Assembly (NCBI GenBank): GCA_036732005.1
Contig: DAINDF010000017.1
Coordinates: 1 to 64,000, forward strand
Direction of reading: 5' to 3'
Source of the DNA: UBA1926 sp036732005
GTDB lineage: Bacteria > Planctomycetota > Phycisphaerae > Phycisphaerales > UBA1924
Length of the DNA: 64,000 nucleotides
In this document: piece after piece, positions 44,530-53,626 of the stretch
Layout of the letters: the number at the start of each line of letters is the position of its first letter
How positions within the stretch are numbered: the first letter of the stretch is position 1
The notes under the pieces: generated by a model
What the model saw: only the letters and a program-made list of their open reading frames with translations
The model's database searches: none
Told to the model about the DNA's origin: nothing
Position numbers and translations under genes: made by a program

Positions 44530-46332
44530 ATGACCGAGAACAGCAAGCCCCAGGCGGAGCGGGCCGAACTGCTCCGCCGCACCATCGAGGCCGGGTTGGT
44601 GACCACGGTCTACCAGCCCATTGTCAGCCTCGAGCGCGCCGCGATCTGTGCCTATGAGGCGCTGACGCGGACCCTACCCGGCTCGGCCTTCTCCAACCCC
44701 GGCGAGCTCTTCGACGCCGCGGAGGCCTGCGGCATGCTGTGGGACCTGGAGACCGTGACCCGTCGGCAGGCGCTGCGTCAGGCGCTCGACTGGCCCGCGG
44801 GCGTGCTCCTCTTCCTGAACTGCACCCCGCAGGTCGTCGCGGACGAGCGGTTCGCCGACCAGTTGCTCGCCGAGGTGGCGGAGGTCCCGGGCCTCTCCCC
44901 GCACCGCATCGTGCTCGAGGTCACCGAGCGAAGCGAGAGCCAGCATGTCGACGGGCTGCACCGCCAGACCGTCCGGCTCCAGCAGCACGGGTTCCAGCTC
45001 GCCATCGACGATGTCGGCGCCGGCACCAGCGGGCTCAACCGCATCATGCTCCTGCGCCCCCAGTGGCTCAAGCTCGACCGCGAGCTCGTCGAGGGCATCG
45101 ACCGCGACCCCGTGCGCACCAACCTCGTCCGATTCCTCGCCCACTTCGCCCGCCTCAGCGGCGTCACCATGATCGGCGAGGGCATCGAACGAGAGGCCGA
45201 GCTCGAGCAGATGATCCGCCTGGGCGTCCACTGCGCCCAGGGCTATCTGCTGGGCCGCCCGGGCTCGCACAGCCAGCAGATCCCCGAGCCCCTCACGGAC
45301 CGGATCCGCGCCGAGTCGCGCAAGGCCCGGGCCGGCGGGCTCGCGCGGGACCGCGTCGACCAGCTCGCCCGCCTCGTCCGCCCCGCGAACACCGCCGAGG
45401 CCCTGCGCCCGGTCTCCGATGTCGCGGCTGAACTGCTCGGCCAGCCCGCGATCAAGGGCCTGGTCGTCACCGACGGGGGGTACTACACGGGGTGGGTCTC
45501 GCGCGACCAGGTCGTGCGCGTCGAGGGCGAGGAGGCCGAGCGCACCCCCCTCTCCCGGCTCGCCCACGCCTCGGGGCGGACGCTGAAGATCGGCATGTCC
45601 ATCGAGGACGCGCTCGAACTCGCCGCGTCGACCAGGAGCGGGGATTCCGACCGCCCGCTCGTGCTGACCGAGTCGGGACGGGTGATCGGGGTCGTCGAGC
45701 TCGGCGACCTGCTCCGGGCCGCCTCGGAGACCTGCCGCTCCATCCAGCAGCGCGTCGCCCCGCTCACCGGGCTCCCGGGCCGGGTCCGCTGCGAGCAGGC
45801 CCTCGAGCAGGCCCTCGCCTCGGGCGGGAACGCCGATGTCGCCTTCATCGATCTCCGCGGGCTCTCCGAGTACAACACCGTCTTCGGGTTCGACCTGGGC
45901 GATGATCTGATCCGCCAGCTCGCCGATGTGGTCGAGCAGGTCATCCGCGACGCCGCCGACGCGTCGTCCGAGATCTTCATCGGGCACCTCGGGGACGACC
46001 GCCTGATGGCCCTCCTCCCCGCGGGCCTCGCCGAGGCGATCGCCGAGGACATTGTGCGTGTCTTCCACGCACGCGTCTCCTCGTTCGGCATCACGCCGCA
46101 GGCGGCGCTCGCGGGCCTGGGCGGGGCGTCGGCGACCTCGACCGTCGCGACGCGGTTCCTCGCGGTCCGCTCGATCGGGCGCCACGCCGACTCGGCGCTC
46201 GATGTCCTCCGCGCCGAGCGCACGCTCCGCGCCCTCGCCGACGAGCAGGCCGCGATGAGCCCGATCCAGCCCGGCTACATCGTCATCATCGACCCCGAGC
46301 CCGCCCCGGCCCCCTTCGCCCTGGCGGCCTGA
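44530..46332 (+). CDS. EAL - CBS - degenerate GGDEF signalling protein
   Basis: 600 aa. EAL domain at about 15-260: YEALTR (42-47), a DDVGAGTSG metal loop, LKLDRELVEG, GEGIERE and AQGYLLGRP, so the c-di-GMP phosphodiesterase residues look intact. A CBS pair (about 280-405) follows, likely sensing a nucleotide. The last third (about 410-585) resembles a GGDEF domain, but the signature is IGHLGDDRLMALLP, so cyclase activity is unlikely. Predicted cytoplasmic. The ATG at 44530 follows ggag; an in-frame ATG at 44476 is the alternative. The 218 bp before it holds nothing I recognise. Confidence 0.88.
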   Translation: MTENSKPQAERAELLRRTIEAGLVTTVYQPIVSLERAAICAYEALTRTLPGSAFSNPGELFDAAEACGMLWDLETVTRRQALRQALDWPAGVLLFLNCTPQVVADERFADQLLAEVAEVPGLSPHRIVLEVTERSESQHVDGLHRQTVRLQQHGFQLAIDDVGAGTSGLNRIMLLRPQWLKLDRELVEGIDRDPVRTNLVRFLAHFARLSGVTMIGEGIEREAELEQMIRLGVHCAQGYLLGRPGSHSQQIPEPLTDRIRAESRKARAGGLARDRVDQLARLVRPANTAEALRPVSDVAAELLGQPAIKGLVVTDGGYYTGWVSRDQVVRVEGEEAERTPLSRLAHASGRTLKIGMSIEDALELAASTRSGDSDRPLVLTESGRVIGVVELGDLLRAASETCRSIQQRVAPLTGLPGRVRCEQALEQALASGGNADVAFIDLRGLSEYNTVFGFDLGDDLIRQLADVVEQVIRDAADASSEIFIGHLGDDRLMALLPAGLAEAIAEDIVRVFHARVSSFGITPQAALAGLGGASATSTVATRFLAVRSIGRHADSALDVLRAERTLRALADEQAAMSPIQPGYIVIIDPEPAPAPFALAA

Positions 46333-46364
46333 CCCGGGGTGCACACGCCCCCCGCGTCCGCGGC

Positions 46365-46370
46365 TATCGT
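46365..46370 (+). promoter_or_regulatory. -10-like hexamer TATCGT of the DUF2752 gene
   Basis: Ends 6 nt before the ATG at 46377, which has no Shine-Dalgarno sequence. Confidence 0.4.
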
Positions 46371-46376
46371 CCGGGG

Positions 46377-46811
46377 ATGGCTGCGACCGAGGAGCCCAGG
46401 GGCCGCCTTGCCCGCCGACTCGCGGGCGCCGGCGTTGCCCTCGGCGCGGCGAGCCCGCTGGTGATCGGGGCGATGCTGGCCCCAGACGGCGCGGGGCACG
46501 GCACGCACACCCAACTCGGGCTGCCCGCCTGCGGATGGGTCGCCGCGTTCGACCGCCCCTGCCCGACCTGCGGGATGACCACGGCCTTCGCGCACGCGGC
46601 GCGGGGGGACCTTGTCGAGGCGTTCGCCAGCCAGCCGATGGGGCTGCTGCTGGCCCTCGGGGCGGCGGGCGTGTTCTGGGGAGGGTTGCACACCCTGACA
46701 ACCGGGGTCCGGCTCGGGGGCCTCGTGTCGCGGTTGCTCTCGGCCCGGGCCCTCTGGGCGGCGGCCGGGGCCGCGGGCCTCGCCTGGGTCTACAAGCTCG
46801 CGACCTGGTGA
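46377..46811 (+). CDS. DUF2752 membrane protein
   Basis: 144 aa. Two or three membrane segments and the family signature RPCPTCGMTTAF (60-71) followed by FASQPMGLLLALGAAG. DUF2752 proteins are small membrane proteins of unknown role with a conserved CP-CG-T motif that could bind metal. The start lies 6 nt after a TATCGT hexamer. The lipoprotein gene follows after 107 bp. Confidence 0.85.
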   Translation: MAATEEPRGRLARRLAGAGVALGAASPLVIGAMLAPDGAGHGTHTQLGLPACGWVAAFDRPCPTCGMTTAFAHAARGDLVEAFASQPMGLLLALGAAGVFWGGLHTLTTGVRLGGLVSRLLSARALWAAAGAAGLAWVYKLATW

Positions 46812-46918
46812 GGCGGAACACCGCCGGGCCGATCGGCGTAGACTCTGCCCGAGCAGGCGGCGCCACCCGCGCCCCGCCCCAGCCGTCCGCCAGGACCACC
46901 GCCCGGAGGGCATCTCCC

Positions 46919-47578
46919 ATGCGTCCGCGTTTCGCCCCCCGCGTCGTGCTGTCCGCCGCCCTGTTGGTGGGAGCGCCCGGGTGCGCCGTCATCGGGCTGG
47001 CGGGCGCGGTCGCGGAGAATGTCCGCCGGGAGGGCTCGACCCGCTTCCCCGCCGACTACACCGGCCTGGAGGGCAAGTCCTTCGCGGTCATCGTCAGCGC
47101 CGACCGGATCATCGAGGCCGATCACGCGGGCATCACCGCGCGGCTGACCGACCTGATCGACCGCGACCTGCACGCCAACGCCGGCGCGAGCGCGCACATC
47201 CCGCCCGCCCGGCTGCTGTCGTACCTGTACTCGAACCCGCAGTGGCAGGCCCTGCCGCGGGGTGAACTCGGGGAGACGCTCGGGGTCGAACGCCTGATCG
47301 TGGTCGAGGTGGTGGACTACCGCCTCAACGAGCCGGGCAACCGCTACACCTGGGCGGGGGTCGCCTCGGGCGTGGTCCAGGTGTTCGAGATCGACGCGGG
47401 GCTGCCCGACGACCCCGCCTACGAGAAGTCGATCGTGGTCGGGTTCCCCGATCGCGAGGGTCTGCTCGAGGAGGAACTCCCCCGGGCCGCGGTCACCTCC
47501 GAGTTGTCCAGACGCTTCGCCCAGCGGGTCGGCTGGCTGTTCTACGGGCATGAGGAACGCAATGACATCACATACTGA
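46919..47578 (+). CDS. Lipoprotein of unknown function, paralogue 1
   Basis: 219 aa. Signal with lipobox: VVLSAALLVGAPGC, Cys at about 22. The mature part contains LEGKSFAVIVSADRIIEADHAG, LLSYLYSNPQWQALPRG and LGVERLIVVEVVDYRLNEPG. The alpha/beta order resembles outer-membrane-associated TolB-N/CsgG-like lipoproteins, but this is not firm. Start follows ggaggg. The 3' end overlaps the next lipoprotein gene by 17 bp. Confidence 0.72.
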   Translation: MRPRFAPRVVLSAALLVGAPGCAVIGLAGAVAENVRREGSTRFPADYTGLEGKSFAVIVSADRIIEADHAGITARLTDLIDRDLHANAGASAHIPPARLLSYLYSNPQWQALPRGELGETLGVERLIVVEVVDYRLNEPGNRYTWAGVASGVVQVFEIDAGLPDDPAYEKSIVVGFPDREGLLEEELPRAAVTSELSRRFAQRVGWLFYGHEERNDITY

Positions 47579-48236
47579 CCGCCGCCGGGGCCCGGCGTGG
47601 GCGACGCGGGGCGCGCTCGCGCTCGGGCTGCTGGCGCCCATCGCGGGGTGCAACATCGTGGGCCCGGCGATGATCATCATCGAGGGCCCGGGCGAGGTCG
47701 AGGCGGCCTACAAACTCGACCCCGAGCGCCCGACGGTGATCTTCGTGGACGACCCGGCCAGCAAGATCGCGCAGCGGCGCATCCGGGCCCAGATCGGATC
47801 CGCGGCGCAGGATGTCCTGCTCCGCAAGAAGCTCGTCCGAGAGGGCAAGATGATCGACAGCCGATCGACGATCGCCGTCGCCGACCAGCGGGGCGATGAC
47901 GGCCTGCTCTCGGTCACGGAGATCGGAGAGGCGGTCGGCGCCGAGGTGGTGATCTATGTCCTGGTGACCCGGTTCGATGTGATCAGCCAGAGCCAGGACA
48001 TGGCGCCCACCGCCGAGATCGAGGTCAAGATCTTCGATGTGCCGTCTCAGGCGCGCGTCTGGCCCGCGGGCGAGAAAGGCTACCCCTCGACCTTCTCCAG
48101 GCGCACAACCAAGGTGGACGCGGCCCGGACGCGCACCGGCGCGCTCCAGGCCCAGAGCGACCTGGCGCAGCTGACCGGCGAGGGCCTGGCCCAGTTGTTC
48201 TACGATGTCGAACGCCCGCAGAGCCTGAGACGGTGA
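47562..48236 (+). CDS. Lipoprotein of unknown function, paralogue 2
   Basis: 224 aa from the ATG at 47562, chosen over 47550 because gagga lies 6 nt upstream. Lipobox LGLLAPIAGC. The segment PTVIFVDDPASKIAQRRIRAQIG aligns loosely with the start of paralogue 1 (FAVIVSADRIIEADHAGITA), and both have a later V-E-V / V-I-Y-V strand, so the two look like an ancient tandem duplication. Its stop overlaps the GTG of the next gene (GTGA). Confidence 0.7.
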   Translation: MTSHTDRRRGPAWATRGALALGLLAPIAGCNIVGPAMIIIEGPGEVEAAYKLDPERPTVIFVDDPASKIAQRRIRAQIGSAAQDVLLRKKLVREGKMIDSRSTIAVADQRGDDGLLSVTEIGEAVGAEVVIYVLVTRFDVISQSQDMAPTAEIEVKIFDVPSQARVWPAGEKGYPSTFSRRTTKVDAARTRTGALQAQSDLAQLTGEGLAQLFYDVERPQSLRR

Positions 48237-49216
48237 GCGACGCGACCCCCACCCTGCACGCCCTGGCGACGCCCGACCCGCAGCGCGGCGGCCTGTGCGC
48301 CGGCGAACTGCTGGGCCCCCTGCTGGCCCACGAAGCGGGACACCGGGACCGGGTGCTCATCTTCGGGACCTCCGCCGACCGGGCCGCGGCCCGGGCCCTC
48401 GGCGTGCGCGCGCCGCTGCTGACCGCCCGGCGCTGGGCGGGCCGGGGGTTCGACGCGTCGCGGCGGATCACGCGGGCGGCGCGGTCGCTCGGCCTGACGC
48501 GCGTGGTTCTCTGGAGCCCCGAACTGGTGCGCGCCGCGGCCCGCGTCGCGGCGGCGGGCCTCGCGGTCGAGGGGTGTTTCGTCGAGCCGCCGGACGACGG
48601 GCATGGGTGGTCGGTCGGGCCCCGGGCGGGGCGCGGGCTGACGCGGACGAGGGTTGCGGACCAGCCCCTCGCCGAGGCCTGGGGCGGGCTCGGGGCCGGG
48701 GCGATCGAGGTGCGCGGGTTCGAGAGCCCGGGTCCGGCGTTGGACCGCGCCACGGCCCGGGCCCGGCTCGGCGTGGGGAACGAGACGGTGATCGTGCCGC
48801 TGGTGGGCGACCCGCGGCGCGTGGATGCGCGCGCGCTGGCGTTCATCTCGGGTGTCGTGGAGTTGATGGGGACGCGGCATGTGCTCGTCGCGCCCGAGGG
48901 GGCGTCGCGCTGGGCGTCTTCGCTCCGGTTCAGGAGACGGACCACGCTCGCCTCGCCGATGCTCGTGGCGGCGCCGCCCTTCCTGCCGATGATCGCGGCG
49001 GCGGACCTGCTGATCGCGCCCGCGGAGTTCACCGCGGGGGGGGCCGTCGCGGGCCTGCTGGGCGGGCTCGCGGCGCGCGCACGGGTCGAGATCGCGAGCA
49101 CGGTCGGGTGGTCGCTCGAGCCGGGCGTCGGGAACGCGCCGTCGGCGCTGGATCTGCGCGCGTGCGTGGGCCCGGTGCTCGCGGGGCTCCGGGCGGGCGG
49201 AGGGGCGGCGCGATGA
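48233..49216 (+). CDS. Glycosyltransferase-like protein (GT-B-like, uncertain)
   Basis: 327 aa. The fold pattern suggests two Rossmann-like halves: RVLIFGTSADRAAARALG in the first, ETVIVPLVGDPRRVDARAL and MLVAAPPFLPMIAAADLLIAPAEFTAGGAV in the second, the latter resembling the donor-binding end of GT-B transferases (family 4). No catalytic residue can be assigned. GTG start overlaps the previous stop and its own stop overlaps the phosphatase ATG, so the three genes are coupled. Confidence 0.55.
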   Translation: MSDATPTLHALATPDPQRGGLCAGELLGPLLAHEAGHRDRVLIFGTSADRAAARALGVRAPLLTARRWAGRGFDASRRITRAARSLGLTRVVLWSPELVRAAARVAAAGLAVEGCFVEPPDDGHGWSVGPRAGRGLTRTRVADQPLAEAWGGLGAGAIEVRGFESPGPALDRATARARLGVGNETVIVPLVGDPRRVDARALAFISGVVELMGTRHVLVAPEGASRWASSLRFRRRTTLASPMLVAAPPFLPMIAAADLLIAPAEFTAGGAVAGLLGGLAARARVEIASTVGWSLEPGVGNAPSALDLRACVGPVLAGLRAGGGAAR

Positions 49217-49695
49217 GCGACGGACGGACCGGGGTGCTGTTCATGTGCCTGGGCAACATCTGCCGCTCGCCCCTGGCCGAGGGGATCTTCCTGCACCTCG
49301 CGGCGGCGCGGGGCGTGGCGGACCGATTCCGGGTCGATTCCTGCGGGACGGGCGGGTGGCACGCGGGCGAGCGGCCCGACCCGAGGGCGTCGGCCGTGGC
49401 CGCGGCGCACGGGGTGGGTCTCCCGAGCCGGGCCCGGCAGTTGGACGCCCGGGGGGACGCGGCCCGGTTCGATCTGATCGTGGCGATGGACGCGAAGAAC
49501 AGGGCGGACGCGATCGCGGCGGGGGTGCCCGCGTCGAAGGTCGTGCTGATGCGCGACTTCGAGCCGGGCGGGGGCGGGGATGTGCCCGACCCTTACTACG
49601 GGGGGCCCGAGGGGTTCGAGGCGGTGTTCGCGATGCTGGAGCGGTCGTGCGGCGGGCTGCTGGACCATCTGCTCGGCGACCCGGCGCGGTCGTAG
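49213..49695 (+). CDS. Low-molecular-weight protein-tyrosine phosphatase
   Basis: 160 aa. The active-site loop CLGNICRS (Cys12, Arg18, CX5R) and the general-acid loop DPYYGGPEGF are intact, with VDSCGTGGWH in between as in the family. Such enzymes often control bacterial tyrosine kinases of polysaccharide export. The ATG overlaps the glycosyltransferase-like stop (ATGA), which fits that role, although no kinase gene is here. Confidence 0.93.
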   Translation: MSDGRTGVLFMCLGNICRSPLAEGIFLHLAAARGVADRFRVDSCGTGGWHAGERPDPRASAVAAAHGVGLPSRARQLDARGDAARFDLIVAMDAKNRADAIAAGVPASKVVLMRDFEPGGGGDVPDPYYGGPEGFEAVFAMLERSCGGLLDHLLGDPARS

Positions 49696-49720
49696 AGCGC
49701 CGGGCCGGGCGGGCGTCGGC

Positions 49721-49726
49721 TACGCT
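49721..49726 (+). promoter_or_regulatory. -10-like hexamer TACGCT of purF
   Basis: Ends 6 nt before the purF ATG at 49733; no Shine-Dalgarno sequence is seen. Confidence 0.4.
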
Positions 49727-49732
49727 GGATTC

Positions 49733-51274
49733 ATGCCCGACGCCGGCCGCCCGATCTCGCTGCCCGTTCTCCGCCCGTCCGCTGTCTTGCAGGAGGACGG
49801 CCCGAAGGAGAAGTGCGGGGTGGTGGGCGTGTGGAACCACCCCGATTCGGTGCACCGGGTCTACATGGGGCTGTACGCGCAGCAGCACCGGGGGCAGGAG
49901 TCGGCGGGGATCGCGGTCGCCGACGGGATGCAGATCGACGGCAAGACGGGGATGGGGCTGGTCTCCGAGGTGTTCGGGGAGCGGGATCTGAAGGAACTGA
50001 GCGGGCACCTTCGGAGGCTGGGGGACCAGGCGCCGGACGAGACCCCGATCATCGGCGGCGCGATCGGGCACAACCGCTACTCGACCGCGGGCGGGTCGGT
50101 GACCTGCAACGCGCAGCCGTTGATCGAGCGTTTCTTCGGGTCGGTGGACGCGACGCAGGTGGCGGTGGCGCACAACGGGAACCTGATCAACGCGTCGGCG
50201 CTGCGTCGCCGGTTCGCGGAGGCGGGGCACCTGTTCCACACGACGAGCGACACGGAGGTGATGATCCACCTGCTGGCCGAGCCCGAGCAGCGCGACGCGG
50301 CCGACCCGCTTGCGGCGACGCTCCGTCGGCTCCAGGGGGCGTTCAGCGTGCTGTTCCTGTACCCGGACCGGATCGAGGCGGCGCGGGACCCCTGGGGGTG
50401 GAGGCCGCTGGTGCTGGGCCGGTTGGAGGACGGATCGGACTGCGTGGCGAGCGAGACGGTGGCGCTGGATGTGATGGGGGCGGAGTTCATCCGGGAGGTG
50501 GAGCCGGGTGAGATCGTGACGCTGTCGTCGCGCGGGGTGACGAGCCGGCGGTTCGCGCCGCCGGCGGAGCGGCTGGCGCGGTGCGTGTTCGAGCATGTCT
50601 ACTTCGCATCGCCCGCGTCGGATATCTTCGGGCAGAATGTGCTGATGACCCGCGAGCAACTGGGGGAGGCGCTGGCGCGTGAGGCGCCGGCGCGGGCGGA
50701 CTTGGTGATGCCGATGCCCGACTCGGGGCGGTCGGCGGCGAACGGGTATGCGCGCGCGAGCGGGCTGCCCTACCGCGAGGGGATCGTGCCGAACCGGTAT
50801 GTGGGGCGGACCTTCATCAAGCCGACGCAGGGGGAGCGGAAGGCGGCGGTTCGGCTGAAGCTGAATGTCGTGGGCGGGATCGTCGCCGGCAAGCGTGTGG
50901 TGGTGGTGGACGATTCGATCGTGCGCGGGACGACGACGCGGGTGAAGATGGCGCAGCTGCGTGAGGCAGGGGCGGCGGAGATCCATCTGCGGATCTCGTG
51001 CCCGCCGATCCGGCACCCGTGCTACTTCGGGGTGGATTTCGCGACGCGCGAGCAGTTGATCGCGCACAACCGGGAGATCGAGCAGATCCGCGAGTTCCTG
51101 GGCGTCGATTCGCTGGCGTTCCTGAGCCTCGAGGGGATGCTTGGGGTGATGAAGCACCCGGCGGAGTCGTACTGCACGGCGTGCTTCTCGGGGGATTACC
51201 GGATCGACATCGAGCACCCGATCACCGAGGGCGTGCTGGAGCGGGCGCAGATCGCGATGTTCGAGGAAGGGTGA
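49733..51274 (+). CDS. purF: Amidophosphoribosyltransferase
   Basis: 513 aa. First committed step of purine synthesis: PRPP plus glutamine to phosphoribosylamine. The catalytic Cys of the glutaminase domain is at 28 (KEKCGVVGVW) and would be exposed by propeptide cleavage. Then GHNRYSTAGGS, HNGNLIN and the PRPP-binding VVVVDDSIVRGTTTR. Three later cysteines (CPPIRHPCYFG, YCTACFSG) could hold the [4Fe-4S] cluster of the B. subtilis-type enzyme. Confidence 0.96.
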   Translation: MPDAGRPISLPVLRPSAVLQEDGPKEKCGVVGVWNHPDSVHRVYMGLYAQQHRGQESAGIAVADGMQIDGKTGMGLVSEVFGERDLKELSGHLRRLGDQAPDETPIIGGAIGHNRYSTAGGSVTCNAQPLIERFFGSVDATQVAVAHNGNLINASALRRRFAEAGHLFHTTSDTEVMIHLLAEPEQRDAADPLAATLRRLQGAFSVLFLYPDRIEAARDPWGWRPLVLGRLEDGSDCVASETVALDVMGAEFIREVEPGEIVTLSSRGVTSRRFAPPAERLARCVFEHVYFASPASDIFGQNVLMTREQLGEALAREAPARADLVMPMPDSGRSAANGYARASGLPYREGIVPNRYVGRTFIKPTQGERKAAVRLKLNVVGGIVAGKRVVVVDDSIVRGTTTRVKMAQLREAGAAEIHLRISCPPIRHPCYFGVDFATREQLIAHNREIEQIREFLGVDSLAFLSLEGMLGVMKHPAESYCTACFSGDYRIDIEHPITEGVLERAQIAMFEEG

Positions 51275-51302
51275 CCGGACAGGTTCGCCGCGAGCGGGCC
51301 GG

Positions 51303-52574
51303 TCAGGGTCGATACACCACGAACGAGAACGGGTATTGAAGGGTCCCCGGCCCGGTGATAGTGAATTCAAGGTACGCGCCGATGTGCGAGACGGCGATCA
51401 CCTGTCCGTATTCTCCAACCAGCTCGTCGTGCCTGATCTGGGCGATCACGACATCGTTCTCGGAAAAGTGCGTGCCGTCGGCGAGGCGGTAGCGGAGCGG
51501 GACGCCCCCGGCGGCGGTGTGGATGAGGTTTCCCGACTGGGACCGGATGGACCCATCGGCGTTGATGACCGCGTAGAGGAACGCGGGGTGGATCCCGTGG
51601 GGCCCCATGCTGATCTGCCCGCCCTCGCGGTTGAGATAGAGCGTCGCGGGCGCGCTGTTGTCGCGGGCCATGATCTCGTTGTTGTCAAGGGCGAGGTTGA
51701 CATCGCGTTCGCTCCCCACCACGACGGTGCCACCCGCGGCGAGCGACACATCGCTGATGCCGGTGACTCGAACGGCCGGGGACGCGCCATCGCCGGAGAC
51801 ATCGAGGCGCCCGGCCGGCGTGGTGGTGCCGACGCCGAGGTTGCCGCCGTGGGCTTGAAGGAAGGAATCGGCGCCGTCAACGCCGATCTGGGCGGACACG
51901 GCGGTGGTGAAATTTCCCCGTAGAAACTGCACGAGCCGCTGGCCGATTGTGTTCGTCTCTCGGAAGAAGCGGATCTGCGCGGCGCTGATCCCGTTCTCCG
52001 GCTTGGGGTTGATGTCGAGGAGTACCTGTCCTTCGCTGTTGACCTTGTTGATGCGGAGTTGAGCGGCGGTGCCATCCTTGATTTCGGCGAATGAACCCGG
52101 GCTCGACTCGTTCTCGAGCCGAACCGTCGGCTGCGGACCCATGATGTGCAGCGCATCGGCGGGGGCGGTCGTGCCGATGCCGACCCTGTCGGCCTCGTCA
52201 ACGAAGATGCCGCGGGTCTGGATCGAGTAGGGCACGCGCGAGACGAGCTGTCGTGGCGAGAGCGTGAACCCCTCGACATTGATCTCGAGCCAGCGACCTG
52301 GGTTCATGAACGCGGCGGCGCCGAAGTCGAGGCTCACCGTGAAGACCCCGTCCTGCACCTGCACATTGTCCAGCGAAACAGGCGGCGCGACCTGCGTTCC
52401 GCCCTGGGGGGCGTCCCAGAGAGAGAAGAGCATGTCGTGCGGACCCGAGGCGGGTAGCCCGCCGCTCTGGAGGGCGGCCTGATAGGTGAACGCGCTCGTC
52501 GATTGAGCGCGGCTTGCTGAGACGGGCGTGAGAACAAGCAGAAACAACGCGACCGCGACGATGCCGTGCCTCAT
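51303..52574 (-). CDS. Secreted tail-fibre-like beta protein
   Basis: 423 aa from the ATG at 52574 (gaggaagacc-type ribosome binding site upstream). Signal peptide IVAVALFLLVLTPVSASRAQ. A short N-terminal domain with FTYQAALQSGGLPASG is followed by repeats of the type VGIGTTAPADALHI and LGVGTTTPAGRLDVSG, as in phage tail-fibre and planctomycete surface proteins that trimerise as beta-helices. The end SFVVYRP is domain-like. No chaperone-type intramolecular peptidase triad is evident. A TACGCT hexamer lies upstream. Confidence 0.72.
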   Translation of the reverse strand: MRHGIVAVALFLLVLTPVSASRAQSTSAFTYQAALQSGGLPASGPHDMLFSLWDAPQGGTQVAPPVSLDNVQVQDGVFTVSLDFGAAAFMNPGRWLEINVEGFTLSPRQLVSRVPYSIQTRGIFVDEADRVGIGTTAPADALHIMGPQPTVRLENESSPGSFAEIKDGTAAQLRINKVNSEGQVLLDINPKPENGISAAQIRFFRETNTIGQRLVQFLRGNFTTAVSAQIGVDGADSFLQAHGGNLGVGTTTPAGRLDVSGDGASPAVRVTGISDVSLAAGGTVVVGSERDVNLALDNNEIMARDNSAPATLYLNREGGQISMGPHGIHPAFLYAVINADGSIRSQSGNLIHTAAGGVPLRYRLADGTHFSENDVVIAQIRHDELVGEYGQVIAVSHIGAYLEFTITGPGTLQYPFSFVVYRP

Positions 52575-52655
52575 TGGTCTTCCTTCCCTCGCCCCGGCCG
52601 GACGATGCGACCAGCGTACGGGAGAAGATCGTGGGCACAAACCGTATTTGTTGGC

Positions 52656-53474
52656 CTACGGGATGAATCCGTTGCAGGGATCAGCGGCCCTCCTCGCGCC
52701 GGGCCGGCGCGGCGGGTGAAGGTGAGCGGGGTGCGGCCCGCGGCCACACTCCGGGCAGGAGGGCAGGCCCATCAGGAGATAGCCGCAGTGGGCACACCGC
52801 CCGGCCGCGCGACGGCGGGCTCTTCGCGGAGCGATCAGCAGGAGCGTGTAGGCGAGCCCGAGCAGGTTCCAGAGCAAGAACGAGGCCCCTCCGTAGATGA
52901 AGGTGCTCCACAGCGCACCCGGGAAGAGCGGGCGATAGGGCAGCAACACGAGCAGTTTCCCGAAGTCGTAGCTCACATCGGCGGCGATGCACCAGCGAGC
53001 CGCCCCGTCGCGTGCGGCGATCGGGATGGGGTGGTCGTTCGTGGTGAGGAACTTGCCCGTCCAGGCCACGACGGGCCAGCCGCAGGCGGTGTCGAAGACT
53101 CTGAGATACGGCGGCGACTGCGGGTCGGGTGTCTGGGCTCCTTGGCTCCATCTCGGGAGGTCACGGGCCGAGCCGAACGCGGCCGTCGGGTCGCTGTCAC
53201 CCGGGTAGGCTCCCGGGTACCACCCGGAGAAGGAGTGCTCGCCGTGCCAGACGCCGAGCGAGTGCTCGTTCATCCGAGAGATCCACTGTCGTCCATTGCC
53301 CGCTTCGCCCAGGCAGGAGATCGATCGCCAGCGCTGGCTGGGCGGGCGCGTCGGGAGGTTGACATACAACGCAACGCCCCATCCCGAAAGCAGCGAGAGC
53401 GCTATCCCGAGCACGGCAAAGAGGGCTCCCCCCTCGACGAGGTGGCGCCACGCGGGTCTTCGCTTCACGGGCAT
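52656..53474 (-). CDS. Membrane protein with C-terminal zinc ribbon
   Basis: 272 aa. N-terminal membrane helix (GGALFAVLGIALSLLSGWGVALYV), a long extracytoplasmic part with GWYPGAYPGDSD, a second helix near 200 (LLWNLLGLAYTLLLIAP), and a cytoplasmic ribbon CAHCGYLLMGLPSCPECGR (two CxxC). Architecture is frequent in planctomycetes; function unknown. A TACCAT hexamer ends 1 nt before the ATG and 7 nt before an in-frame GTG at 53468, which may be the true start of a leaderless mRNA. Confidence 0.65.
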   Translation of the reverse strand: MPVKRRPAWRHLVEGGALFAVLGIALSLLSGWGVALYVNLPTRPPSQRWRSISCLGEAGNGRQWISRMNEHSLGVWHGEHSFSGWYPGAYPGDSDPTAAFGSARDLPRWSQGAQTPDPQSPPYLRVFDTACGWPVVAWTGKFLTTNDHPIPIAARDGAARWCIAADVSYDFGKLLVLLPYRPLFPGALWSTFIYGGASFLLWNLLGLAYTLLLIAPRRARRRAAGRCAHCGYLLMGLPSCPECGRGPHPAHLHPPRRPGARRAADPCNGFIP

Positions 53475-53626
53475 GATGGTACCGGGGGGAGCCACCCCGT
53501 TGTCGAAACGCGGGTGTCGCGGCCTGCGAACGCGCATCCGCCGAGCGGCTCAGTGACGGCGGGTGGCACATCACGCGGTGGGCTACGCTGTGCGTGATCG
53601 CAGCCGAGCCCGTTGTGCGGCCCGCC

